Below are positions 43,296 to 52,038 of a DNA stretch of 64,000 nt, piece after piece; position 1 is the first letter of the stretch; each line of letters opens with the position of its first letter. Source of the stretch: CAWGXG01 sp963826505 (GTDB taxonomy: Bacteria; Chloroflexota; Anaerolineae; Aggregatilineales; Aggregatilineaceae); assembly GCA_963826505.1 (NCBI GenBank), contig CAWGXG010000006.1, forward strand, positions 248,001 to 312,000, read 5' to 3'. The notes under the pieces were generated by a model. That model had not been told where the DNA came from and searched no databases. It worked only from the letters and a program-made list of their open reading frames with translations. The position numbers were made by a program, and so were the translations under genes.

Positions 43296-43313
43296 AATGA
43301 GACCGTTCTCATT
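43296..43313 (-). promoter_or_regulatory. LacI-family operator, regulator gene
   Basis: AATGAGACCGTTCTCATT differs from the perfect operator at 42230-42247 at one position. It lies just downstream of the -10 box of the regulator promoter, so bound repressor would block its own transcription. Confidence 0.85.
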
Positions 43314-43314
43314 C

Positions 43315-43343
43315 AGCATACAAGACAACAAATCGAAAGTCAA
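43315..43343 (-). promoter_or_regulatory. Promoter of the LacI-family regulator
   Basis: On the minus strand, TTGACT (43343-43338), a 17-nt spacer, and TATGCT (43320-43315). Both boxes are close to the sigma70 consensus. The operator at 43296-43313 covers the expected start point. Confidence 0.7.
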
Positions 43344-43378
43344 GCAATTACGCGGGAGGAATTAACACAAAGATAAAC

Positions 43379-43407
43379 TGGACGATTTAAAATAAATGGT
43401 GTATGAT
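43379..43407 (+). promoter_or_regulatory. Promoter of the cold-shock gene
   Basis: TGGACG (43379-43384), a 17-nt AT-rich spacer, and TATGAT (43402-43407). Transcription would begin near 43414 and give a leader of about 135 nt before the cspA start. Confidence 0.65.
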
Positions 43408-43452
43408 CATGGACGTAGTGGAAAAGGTTGTTCGCAGAACAGGAAATCAATC

Positions 43453-43485
43453 CTCAGCGCACAGACTTACGCGCTGAGTTTTTTT
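43453..43485 (+). terminator. Intrinsic terminator inside the cspA leader (possible attenuator)
   Basis: A perfect 8-bp stem, CTCAGCGC (43453-43460) and GCGCTGAG (43471-43478), with a 10-nt loop and seven T at 43479-43485. It sits between the promoter and the cspA start codon, 63 nt upstream of the ATG. It should stop most transcripts unless melted or bypassed. Confidence 0.75.
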
Positions 43486-43548
43486 CTCCCCCAAGCAACT
43501 CCGGTCCCACGACACCAAACCAACTCTAGTGGGAAGGAAAATCTCCAA

Positions 43549-43767
43549 ATGTCTGAAGAACGTACAACAGGAATCGTGAAGTGGTTCAACGCGCAGAAGG
43601 GCTTCGGATTCATCGAGCGTGAAGGTGCACCGGACGTGTTCGTGCATCACAGTGAAATCCTGGGCGACGGTTACCGCGAGCTTTCCGAAGGTGAACATGT
43701 CACATTCGTGGTCACTCAGGGGCAAAAAGGCCCGCAGGCCAGCCAGGTAAAACGCGCGAACGGGTAG
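43549..43767 (+). CDS. cspA: Cold-shock domain protein
   Basis: A 72-residue single cold-shock domain (OB-fold) with both RNA-binding motifs: GIVKWFNAQKGFGFIE (RNP1 type) and DVFVHHSEI (RNP2 type). Such proteins bind single-stranded nucleic acid, melt RNA secondary structure and can act as antiterminators. The ATG at 43549 is preceded by GGGAAGGA 12 nt upstream. The frame extends upstream to 43396, but that part spans the leader terminator and is rejected. Its own leader carries an intrinsic terminator, and another terminator follows at 43797-43830, so it is monocistronic. Confidence 0.96.
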   Translation: MSEERTTGIVKWFNAQKGFGFIEREGAPDVFVHHSEILGDGYRELSEGEHVTFVVTQGQKGPQASQVKRANG

Positions 43768-43796
43768 TTCGCTCGCATAACGTTGAGTTGAATATT

Positions 43797-43830
43797 GCGC
43801 TCCGGGCAACATACGCCCTGGGCGCTTTTT
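43797..43830 (+). terminator. Intrinsic terminator of cspA
   Basis: An imperfect 11-bp stem (GCGCTCCGGGC with GCCCTGGGCGC, one G-U pair and one mismatch), a 7-nt loop and five T. It follows the cspA stop by 30 bp. Confidence 0.75.
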
Positions 43831-44018
43831 GATTCAGTGAATATAGGGTAAGCCACAGGTTTGACCATAGAAATCCGCCTCCCACGCATGAAACTATCGG
43901 TTTCCCCCCCTCCCTGCACACGGTCCGACCTCCTACAATGAAATCAATGCAAGTCCTCATTCCACTGACTCCCGTTGACAACCATCTGTCAACTTACGAG
44001 ATAGAAGGAGAAAGTCGC

Positions 44019-45632
44019 ATGGCGAAACGCATCGTTTTTGTGGTTGTGATCGCAGCCCTGGTGGGCCAGGGCCTGGTGTTCGCGCCTGCCGCGCGCAGTC
44101 AAGACGCTGCAGTCGTCTGGCCGACGGCGGAGTGGCTCACGTCCACACCAGAGGCCCAGGGCATGAGTTCCGAAGAATTGACTGCATATATGCAGACGTG
44201 GACCCAAGAGCATTTTCATATCGACAGCATGGTCATCGTGAGGAACGGCACCATTGTGGCCGAGGCGTATGGGCCGCTCACGCAGCCGGACGACATCCGC
44301 CAGATGGCCTCGGTCAGCAAAAGCGTGACCAGCGCCCTGGTAGGCGTTATGCTCCAAGAAGGTCTGCTGGACAGTATTGATCAGCCGGCGTTCGACTTCT
44401 TTTCGGACAAAACCATCGCCAACATCGACGCCAAAAAGCAGGCGGTCACGGTGCGCGATTTGCTGACGATGGGGTCTGGGATTGCGTGTAACGATATGGA
44501 AGTCAGTGGCTGGGAGTTGGGCACGTCAGACCTTATGGAGAATTCCGAAGACTGGCTCCAGTTTGCCCTCGATCTGCCGATTGCCAACGATCCGGGCTCG
44601 CAGTGGTACTACTGCAACGCCGCCGTGCACATTCTGTCGGGGATCATCACAGAACTGACGGGCATGTCGGCTCTGGATTATGCGGCTGAGAAATTGTTTG
44701 CTCCGCTGGGTATCACCAACTACTCGTGGACCAGCAGCCCAACCGGTGTCACGCTGGGGTACAGCGATCTCAAGCTCACGCCGCGCGATATGGCGAAATT
44801 CGGGTATCTGTATCTCAACGAAGGGGAGTGGGACGGCCAGCAGATTATCCCGGCCGACTATGCGCGCGAGTCGCTGGGTACCCAGATCGAGACGCCGTGG
44901 GGCTATCCTACGACCTATGGCTACCTGTGGTGGCGCGTGGACAACATCAACCTGGCGTTCGCGCTGGGATTTGGTGGCAAATATATCATGGTTCTGCCCG
45001 ACCAGAACATGGTGGTCGTGGTCACAAGCTCGATGACGGACAATATTCGGGTGGGGCTTCAGGCCTATCCGATGTTCTTCGCCACCGCAATGCTGTCTAC
45101 GTCTGATCAACCCCTGCCAGAAAATCCTGAAGGCGTGCAGGCGCTGGAAGCGGTTGCCCAGGCGGTGCATTCACCGGCTCCACAGCCCGTACCGGCGTTG
45201 CCCGAGGGTGCCGTGGCGATCTCGGGCCAGGAGCTTGGCATGTCCGCGTGGAATCTGTTCCTGAGCAGCAAGCAGTACTCGCGCTTTCTGGCATACAACG
45301 GTCTGGCCGACGCGATGGGCGTGTACTGGATCACGCTCGAATTTGACGACAGTGCCGAAGCCGTCTGGACGGTCGGTTTCACCGATGGGGAGACATGGTC
45401 GGCCCCGATCGGTCTGGATGGCGTATACCGCGTGTCCGACAGCCGGATTGGCACCATCGGCCTGAAGGGCCAGTGGATGGGTGACAGCCTGTTCCGCGTG
45501 TACCTGCTGGAGAAAAACAATTCGTTCCTGCAGCGTTTCGACTTCAACTTCATGCCGGGTGGCTTGGATATCCTATCCTACGATTATACGTCGGGGCAGG
45601 GTGTTACGCTGCAAGGAGTGGTCATGAATTAG
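44019..45632 (+). CDS. Exported class C beta-lactamase-like serine hydrolase
   Basis: A 537-residue protein. Residues 1 to about 28 form a Sec signal peptide (KRIVFVVVIAALVGQGLVFAPAARSQ). The penicillin-binding/beta-lactamase C fold has the nucleophile motif S98-V-S-K101, the second motif Y198-C-N200 and a late GFGGKY strand in place of the usual KTG/HTG. After about residue 370 comes a linker and a C-terminal beta domain (LSSKQYSRFLAYNGLADAMGVYWITLEF) of the type seen in esterase/D-aminopeptidase relatives. AAGGAG lies 8 nt before the ATG at 44019. Probable role: extracytoplasmic esterase or peptidase. True beta-lactam hydrolysis is less likely given the altered third motif. Confidence 0.9.
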   Translation: MAKRIVFVVVIAALVGQGLVFAPAARSQDAAVVWPTAEWLTSTPEAQGMSSEELTAYMQTWTQEHFHIDSMVIVRNGTIVAEAYGPLTQPDDIRQMASVSKSVTSALVGVMLQEGLLDSIDQPAFDFFSDKTIANIDAKKQAVTVRDLLTMGSGIACNDMEVSGWELGTSDLMENSEDWLQFALDLPIANDPGSQWYYCNAAVHILSGIITELTGMSALDYAAEKLFAPLGITNYSWTSSPTGVTLGYSDLKLTPRDMAKFGYLYLNEGEWDGQQIIPADYARESLGTQIETPWGYPTTYGYLWWRVDNINLAFALGFGGKYIMVLPDQNMVVVVTSSMTDNIRVGLQAYPMFFATAMLSTSDQPLPENPEGVQALEAVAQAVHSPAPQPVPALPEGAVAISGQELGMSAWNLFLSSKQYSRFLAYNGLADAMGVYWITLEFDDSAEAVWTVGFTDGETWSAPIGLDGVYRVSDSRIGTIGLKGQWMGDSLFRVYLLEKNNSFLQRFDFNFMPGGLDILSYDYTSGQGVTLQGVVMN

Positions 45633-45660
45633 CCACTTCCACCGTCCAAAACTACGCCGC

Positions 45661-45718
45661 CAGGGTCAGGCTTGGGAGGATGATACGTGCCTTCGCCTGA
45701 CCCTGACGTTTTGGTTTT
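45661..45718 (+). terminator. Intrinsic terminator of the serine hydrolase gene
   Basis: A perfect 11-bp stem, CAGGGTCAGGC (45661-45671) and GCCTGACCCTG (45695-45705), with a 23-nt loop, followed by two short T runs (TTTT and TTTT). It lies 28 bp after the stop. Confidence 0.65.
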
Positions 45719-45775
45719 CAGCCCGTCCATCGCGTGCCCAAAGGCTGCGCATTTCCGTGTCTGCTTGTGACGTTG

Positions 45776-45803
45776 TTCACCAAATTGAAATTATCTTCAT
45801 AAT
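45776..45803 (+). promoter_or_regulatory. Candidate promoter of ggt
   Basis: TTCACC (45776-45781), a 16-nt spacer and CATAAT (45798-45803), 70 bp before the ggt start. The surrounding 60 bp are clearly AT-richer than the average of the window. Confidence 0.4.
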
Positions 45804-45873
45804 ATGCAATTATGGAGATTACTTCCCGTACTCTAGTTGTAAGTTTCCATTGGTTTATGCAAGGAGGCATGAC

Positions 45874-47695
45874 ATGAAGAAAGGAATGACCGCCGTTTTG
45901 GCGATTGTGTTGGTCGTCGCCAGCATGGTCCCGGTGCTGTATGCGCCCGCGGCCACACACGCCCAAGATTTCAGGCCAATTGGGGCCGGTCACTTCCCCG
46001 AACGGGGTGGTTGCCACATCAAACCGTTATGCGACACTGGCTGGGATCGAGACGCTGCGGCAAGGCGGCAACGCCTTTGACGCAATGGCAGTGGTCCAGT
46101 TCGTGCTGAACGTGACCGAGCCCTACGCCAGCGGCATTGGCGGCGGCTGCTTCATCATGATCTACGACGCCAAGAGTGGTGAAGTGGTGGCTGTCGACGG
46201 ACGCGAAGAAGCGCCCGCCGCCTATACCGAAGACGTATTCATGGGGCCAGATGGCAAACCTTTGTCGTTTGTCGATGCCTTCACCGGCGGCAACTCGGTC
46301 GGTGTACCGGGGACTTTGGCCGCAATTGCACGCGTCTTGGACGAATATGGCACGATCAGCCTGGCGGACGCGGTCAAGCCTGCGGTTCTTTTGGCCCGCA
46401 ACGGGTATACGATCGATTCCTATTTTGCTGACCAGATTGCAGGCAATGCCGAACGGATCTCACAGTTCCCGGCCACCGCCGCGATCTATCTCGACCCGGA
46501 CGGTAACCCCTGGCCAGAGGGTACTGTCATCAAGAATCCCGACCTGGCTGATACGCTGGAACTGATCGGCGATCAGGGGATCGGCGTACTGTATGGTGGC
46601 GAAGTCGGGGCCGACATCGTGGATACTGTGACTTCCGCGACGGTCAACCCTGGCGTGATGGCGCTGAGCGATCTCGAAAATTACATCGCCGTCAAACGCC
46701 AGCCAGTAACCACGAATTATCGTGGCTATGATGTCTACGGCATGAACATGCCCACCAGCGGCGGCACTACGCTGATGCTGATGCTCAACTTGTTGGAAGG
46801 CTTCGATATGGCGTCGATGCCCTTTGACAGCCTCGATATGATCAGTACGATGGCTAACGTCCAAAATGTGGCTTTTGCCGACCGCAATCAGTACATGGCG
46901 GATGCTGATTTCGTCGATGTGAACGTGGACGGGTTGCTCGATAAGGGCTACGCCCGTGATCGCCGCGCTCTGATTCAGCCTAACGCGGCGGTATCTACTC
47001 CGGTTTCTGCCGGTGAGCCGCCCGTGATCGAGATGTCCAACGCATCGCCCTACGTCTACGGCCTGGAGTCGGCGGACACCGAGAATATATCGACGACCCA
47101 CTTCTCCATCGTGGACAAAGACCGCAACATGGTGGCGATCACAACTACCATCGAACAGTTCTTCGGATCAGGGCTGGTGGTGCCAGGACGCGGTTTCCTG
47201 CTCAACAACGAGATGACTGATTTCTCGTTCGAATACCAGGACGCCAACGGCAATCCGATTGCCAATGCGCCGACCGGTGACCGTATGCCCCGCAAAACGG
47301 CGCTGGGAGACGATGCCACAACGGTGGGTGGCAAGCGTCCGCGCAGCAGCATGAATCCAACCCTGGTGCTCAAGGATGGCCAGCCGTTCATGGCGGTGGG
47401 TTCGCCGGGCGGCAGCCGTATCATTGCCTATGTGTTCAACGTGGTTGTCGATGTGCTCGATTATGGGATGGACATTCAGGCCGCCGTCAACGCGCCGCGC
47501 ATCGTAGCACGTAATGGTGGCATTGGGCTGGATGATGCTCTGCTCACGCCTGGGTTACAGGCTGGACTCCAAGCGCGCGGTTTCAGCGTGGGCGGTGGCA
47601 ACACCGGCTCGGTACAGGCTGTCGTCGTGGGTGATGATGGGATGCTCTACGGAGCCGCCGATCCGCGCCGTAACGGTTTGGCGCTGGGCCAGTAA
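45874..47695 (+). CDS. ggt: Gamma-glutamyltransferase (frameshift after signal peptide)
   Basis: An exported N-terminal-nucleophile hydrolase that cleaves gamma-glutamyl bonds, for example of glutathione. The start at 45874 (AAGGAGG 8-9 nt upstream) encodes a signal peptide, KKGMTAVLAIVLVVASMVPVLYAPAATHAQD. The enzyme then continues one frame over: removing one T from TTT at 45969-45971 joins HAQD to SGQLGPVTSPNGVVATSN. The body is complete, with GGNAFDAMAVVQFVLNVTEPYASGIGGGCF, the autoprocessing threonine in NISTTHFSIVDKD, and GSPGGSRIIAYV. Mature length of about 570 is normal. The frameshift in a short homopolymer with an otherwise intact gene suggests a sequence error. Confidence 0.9.
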
Positions 47696-47718
47696 CGAAC
47701 GGTCCCTCGATGACGCAG

Positions 47719-47802
47719 ATCCCGCTGGCTCACCAGTGATGATGGCGAGCACAGCGGGATGATTGAGATAGACATATACGGGGATGCCGCTGCGGTGTCC
47801 CC
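47719..47802. terminator. Two hairpins between convergent ggt and TAP-like genes
   Basis: The first hairpin pairs ATCCCGCTG (47719-47727) with CAGCGGGAT (47752-47760). The second is GGGGATGCCGC...GCGGTGTCCCC within 47780-47802. Neither has a clear T tract, but they are the only structures in the 120 bp between the two convergent stops and could act as a bidirectional terminator. Confidence 0.4.
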
Positions 47803-47815
47803 GTTGGCTGTCATG

Positions 47816-49801
47816 CTACGGAACGTAGAATTGGGTGTTCATGCTCGCGATGCAGCTGCCGTCCGGCGCGGCGAATGGGTTGCTGAGGAATGCCAGCCCA
47901 ATGCTGACCGGGCAGTTCCCGCCGTCAATCACGCCGTGTCCAACCATCGGGAAGTGAAATAGAAAGCTGTTCGACAGTGATTGGGCCGCGAGATCGGACC
48001 AATAGGAGGGGGTCGCCGTGTCGTACTGGGCGGCCAGCACCAGCGTGGGAACACTGCTCACTACTGCCTGATTCTCGACGGGGGCCGCGGTCCCGGAAGG
48101 CCACACCGTACATTGTTCAAACTCGTTGCGGGCCACGCCAAACACGGCGTCAATCACGACCTCCGGCGCACCGGATGCGTTGGCATCGGCCTCAGCCTGA
48201 TCGAGCGTCATGAACGATAATTCTTCGTTGCACTGCACGCTCATGTTCATGCCTTCGCTGTCGTCATCGACATCAGGCGGATCGACCTGCGATACCGGGC
48301 TTTCCATGCCGCCGCCGCTGGCAAGCTCGATAAAGCCCTGGGCGGCCTGCTGCGCCTCTTGCGGCGAGAGATCGAGTGCGTCGTTCAGCACGGCGATGAT
48401 CCCGCCGGAATCGCCCTGGGCGGCCAACTGGTTGATCTGAGTGACTTCCTCGGGATAGAGTTCTGCGGCCAGTTCCTGTGCCAGCCCAACGGCGTCTCCC
48501 GATCCGGTTCCCGAACCGTTCTGCGCCAGATCGAGATAGCCGTCGTAATCACCGGAAGCCAGGGCATCCAGCGAGGCCGGGATGGCGGTCACGAGATCGG
48601 TGCGTTGGAGCTGCGTTTCCAGATTTCCCACGACATCCACGGCAAAGAGATCGTACTGCTCGCCGGATTCGGGGTCAGTTACTGTCGGCGGGTTAGCGTC
48701 CAATTGGTCGAGCGCGTCATAGAAGCGCTGCTCAAGATTCGGGAAGGCCTGGGCACAGGTGGGTTGGGCGGCGCAGTTCTCAAACATGCTGTTGATGAGC
48801 GCGTAGGTATCGGCCGTGACGCTGTAGTCCGAGTCGACGTTCGGCGGGTACACGCTGTCCAACACCACCGAGCGAAGTCCGGCCGGATAATCGCGCATGA
48901 CGGTCAGGGCCAGGCGAGTACCGTAGCTGATGCTGTATAGATTCACCTGGTCATAGCCCAACGCCTGCCGCAGCGCATCCACATCGGCGGCATTCTCGCG
49001 GCTGTTATACGCGGTCAGATCAACTCCGTCCGCCAGCAGGCGGTCGCGGCACGCTTCAACGGCGGAGATATCCTCGCTGTCGTCCATTTCGGGGCAGTTC
49101 AGTGATGGCTCGCTGAAGCCGGTGCCGCGCTGATCCAAAAGGATAATATCACGCTGGTCGCGGTAAGGGGAGTTGTACCAACTGTCGATACCGGCTATGG
49201 CGCTGCCGCCCGGCCCACCTTCAAGATAAAAGATCGGGTCCGGCAGTGGATTGGCGGCCCGGGCCGGGATGATGGCTACCATGAGATCGATCGTCGTGCC
49301 GCTGCTGGCCTGGCGGTTTTCGGGCACGGTCAGGGTGCCACACGTCACATCGACTTCCGGCGGCACGTCAAACGGGCAGGCCGCTTCGGCGAAACTGCCC
49401 GAGGCGTTGTTCATGCCTTGATTGCCGGTGTTGGCGGCTGGCTGCGCTGGCGCGGCGTTGCCGCCGCTGTGAATCACGGTCACCTGGCCGTTGGCGTCTT
49501 CCACCGAGGACACCTCAAGGGTTATCGTCTCCGTATTGGGGACCACAAAACCCGCTAAGCTTTCGCCTTCGTACAGGTCTTCTTCATCGGTATATACGAA
49601 ATAATACACGTCGGAGCCGCCTTGCATTGTCACTTGCAGCGTATCACCGGCGCTCGCGGCGATTTCCGCCACCGCGTAATAATCGTCCGAAGAATTGTCG
49701 TATTGAAACGTAAGCGGATACGTGTTGTCTTGAGCGTAAATCACTCCCACACCCAGCAGGACAACCGCAACGACGAGCGACACTAACCCCATTCGTTTCA
49801 T
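47816..49801 (-). CDS. Exported alpha/beta hydrolase, tripeptidyl-aminopeptidase (TAP)-like
   Basis: A 661-residue secreted protein. Residues 1-23 are a signal peptide (RMGLVSLVVAVVLLGVGVIYAQD). A beta domain (about 25-110) and an Ala/Asn-rich linker precede the hydrolase core, which shows the oxyanion region PIFYLEGGPGGSAIAG, the LLDQRGTGFSEPSLNCPE block, the nucleophile elbow YSISYGTRLAL and, near the end, the TAP-like C-terminal segment with LVLAAQYDTATPSYW (Asp) and MVGHGVIDGG (His). Cysteine pairs suggest extracytoplasmic disulfides. It probably removes N-terminal peptides or prolines. The N-terminal extra domain is not part of the minimal family. Confidence 0.9.
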   Translation of the reverse strand: MKRMGLVSLVVAVVLLGVGVIYAQDNTYPLTFQYDNSSDDYYAVAEIAASAGDTLQVTMQGGSDVYYFVYTDEEDLYEGESLAGFVVPNTETITLEVSSVEDANGQVTVIHSGGNAAPAQPAANTGNQGMNNASGSFAEAACPFDVPPEVDVTCGTLTVPENRQASSGTTIDLMVAIIPARAANPLPDPIFYLEGGPGGSAIAGIDSWYNSPYRDQRDIILLDQRGTGFSEPSLNCPEMDDSEDISAVEACRDRLLADGVDLTAYNSRENAADVDALRQALGYDQVNLYSISYGTRLALTVMRDYPAGLRSVVLDSVYPPNVDSDYSVTADTYALINSMFENCAAQPTCAQAFPNLEQRFYDALDQLDANPPTVTDPESGEQYDLFAVDVVGNLETQLQRTDLVTAIPASLDALASGDYDGYLDLAQNGSGTGSGDAVGLAQELAAELYPEEVTQINQLAAQGDSGGIIAVLNDALDLSPQEAQQAAQGFIELASGGGMESPVSQVDPPDVDDDSEGMNMSVQCNEELSFMTLDQAEADANASGAPEVVIDAVFGVARNEFEQCTVWPSGTAAPVENQAVVSSVPTLVLAAQYDTATPSYWSDLAAQSLSNSFLFHFPMVGHGVIDGGNCPVSIGLAFLSNPFAAPDGSCIASMNTQFYVP

Positions 49802-50003
49802 TGTCAGAAATTCCTTTCAAGGATCGAGGTGTTAGTATTGTCGCATAATGGGGGTTTCATCTCCCAAGAAGAAGCGCGTATGGGCTGATCCTCGTGAGGC
49901 ATAGGTCCGGGCGCAACAATAGAATAAAGAGGCAGCGGGTATCACTCGCTGCCAGTGCTCAGGCGAGCGAGGATGTCCGTTGAGGGGATCAGACGGCTTG
50001 CGT

Positions 50004-51828
50004 CTAGAGATCGAAATCGCCCGGCGGATTGCCTTCGCTGTCCCAGCCCATGGCCGCGTAATAGTCGCGCACCATGTCTGACAGGGCGACGGTTTTGCCT
50101 TTGGCTGGGCCTGAATCGATCGGAGACTTTCAGGAAAAAGTCGGGCAACACATCGTCGTGATGCGTCATCCCATAGGAGATATTGAGCAGGCGCTCGGTC
50201 GTGATGATCCGGTGTCCGACCGCGAACAACTGCTCCGGTGTGAGGTCCCAGCCGGTGAGCGCCGAAACCAGGGCGGCTTCTGGTTCCAGGCTGAAGTCCC
50301 CCAGCACGGACAGTACGGGGACTTTGCAGATCCCCAGCGCATCCAAAACGGCTGACACAAGATAGGAGTAACGCACCATCAGCCCTTTGCCTTCAGGCGT
50401 CAGCGGATCGATCGCTTTTTCGGTGCCGAGCACTTGGCGCGCCTGTTCCGGAGTCCAGAAGAATTCCAGGGACGGGTACACGCTCGCGTAATCCGCGCCG
50501 CGATTGGAAATGGCCATGGCCAGCGCCGTGCCTTGCGCGCTGCGTGGTTCGTAGCCGGGCAATTCCAGGCCCTTGCTGTGATAGGCGTACTGCTCTGATC
50601 CTCTGCCGATTTCTTGTGCCGCGCCACGCACACCTTCGGCCATGATGCTGCCCAGCCCTTCGCGCCGCGCGATCTGGTGCGTGAGCGCGGTCGCAGCTTC
50701 GATGTTACCCCAGGTCAATGACAGCCCACCGGTATCTTCCAACGTGAGGATTCCGCGCTCGAATAAGTCCATGGCAAAGGCGATGACCCCGCCGGTCGAG
50801 ATCGTGTCCAGCCCGAGTTCATTAGTCAGGTTGTACAGGGCCAACACGGCTTCGAGATCATACGAGCCGATGCGCGGGCCGAAGGCCATTAGTGGCTCGA
50901 TGTCGGGCCTTTCGCCCACCAATTGTGCGTACCGCCCGTGATCGATGCGAAATTCGGCGCGGCAGTGTACGGGACAGCGGTGGCAGGTTTTGTGGCGGGT
51001 GACATAGGGGGCAAAGTGCGTCCCGTTTATGCGCTCCGGGTCGTCGATTTGCCCGGTCTGAAAGTTGCGCGTCCCCAGCAGGCCGAGATCGTTGGTCCAA
51101 TTGAGATAGGCCGAATTGCCGTACATGGCGTACAACTCGTAGCGTTCCGATTGGCGGATATTCAGCGCATATTCCCGCGCCAGAGAGGTGACTGTGGTTT
51201 TGCGTTCGCTGCGCGTGCGCGTGGTACGTGCGACGGCCACGGCCTTCAGCAGCTTGGAGCCCATTACCGCGCCCATCCCGGTGCGCCCGCCCGCATGGCC
51301 GTCGTTGGTGAGTATCGAGGCGTAACGGACAAGATTTTCACCCGCCGTGCCGATGGTCATGATCCAGGCATCATCTTCGATGCCCAGCGCCGTTCCGACC
51401 TCTTTGGTTTGGAGTCCCCAGGCGGGCGTCGCGTCGCGGATCTCGACCGAGTCGCCGTCGATCCAGATATACACGGGCCGGTCAGCGCGCCCGAACACGC
51501 GCACGACATGATAGCCGAACTGGCGTAGCGCCGCGCCTAAATTCCCGCCGAAATTGGAAGCCCCTAGCAGGTTAGTTTGAGGTGAGCGGGCCGCGATTTG
51601 AATCCGCGACGAGGACGGGAATTCCGTACCCGTCACCAGACCGCAGCTGATGAGCAGCACGTTGTCCGGGCTAAAAGCGTCGATTTCCGGGCAGGCGAGC
51701 TGGCTCATCAGCCAGGCATTCAATCCCCGACCACCGAGAAAGCGCCGGATGGTCTCTTCGGGCAGCGAGGCAGTGGTCACCGTGCGATGGGTGAGGTCGA
51801 TCGTCAATAGAGTACTGGGAAGGTCCAT
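50004..51828 (-). CDS. Aldehyde:ferredoxin oxidoreductase (frameshift near C-terminus)
   Basis: A tungsten/molybdopterin AOR-family enzyme that oxidises aldehydes with ferredoxin. The N-terminal domain begins DLPSTLLTIDLTHRTVTTASLPEETIRRFLGGRGLNAWLM in pieces. The pterin region includes SNFGGNLGAALRQFGY and GGRTGMGAVMGSKLLKAVAV. Cluster cysteines are in CHRCPVHC plus a later GICKVP. The last about 40 residues are restored only after a one-base shift near 50,120: the alternative frame reads PIDSGPAKGKTVALSDMVRDYYAAMGWDSEGNPPGDFDL and stops at 50004, exactly the normal AOR ending. The unshifted frame runs to 49942 with low-complexity Arg-rich sequence. ATG at 51828 is preferred. It stands as a single gene beside the methyltransferase cluster. 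Confidence 0.9.
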
Positions 51829-51964
51829 GGCGTGATGCACCAAGTATGATTATATAGACAAGATACATATTTAAAGATACATCAATATTCGTTGTAGCGT
51901 TTTGGCAAATTATCCCATGCAGTCACAGATCCGCCCAAATGTGGGCGGCACGTGGTTTTTGGGG

Positions 51965-52002
51965 GGTGTAGAGACATGGCCGTTTGGGTATGTCTCTACA
52001 CC
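51965..52002. repeat. 13-bp inverted repeat, possible dispersed palindromic element
   Basis: Arms GGTGTAGAGACAT (51965-51977) and ATGTCTCTACACC (51990-52002) are perfect complements around a 12-nt loop. No T tract follows on either strand, so it is not a classical terminator. 'GTAGAGAC...GTCTCTAC' type palindromes are common dispersed repeats in some bacterial genomes. It sits between the divergent-looking upstream end of AOR and the end of the MttB gene. Confidence 0.55.
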
Positions 52003-52038
52003 AGAATTTCCGAATGCAGGCGGTTGCCGGAAGTGATC

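Noticed and set aside
43396..43548. Extended N-terminus of the cold-shock protein
   Set aside because: The added codons run through the leader terminator and the conserved protein starts at the ATG at 43549 with its own ribosome-binding site.
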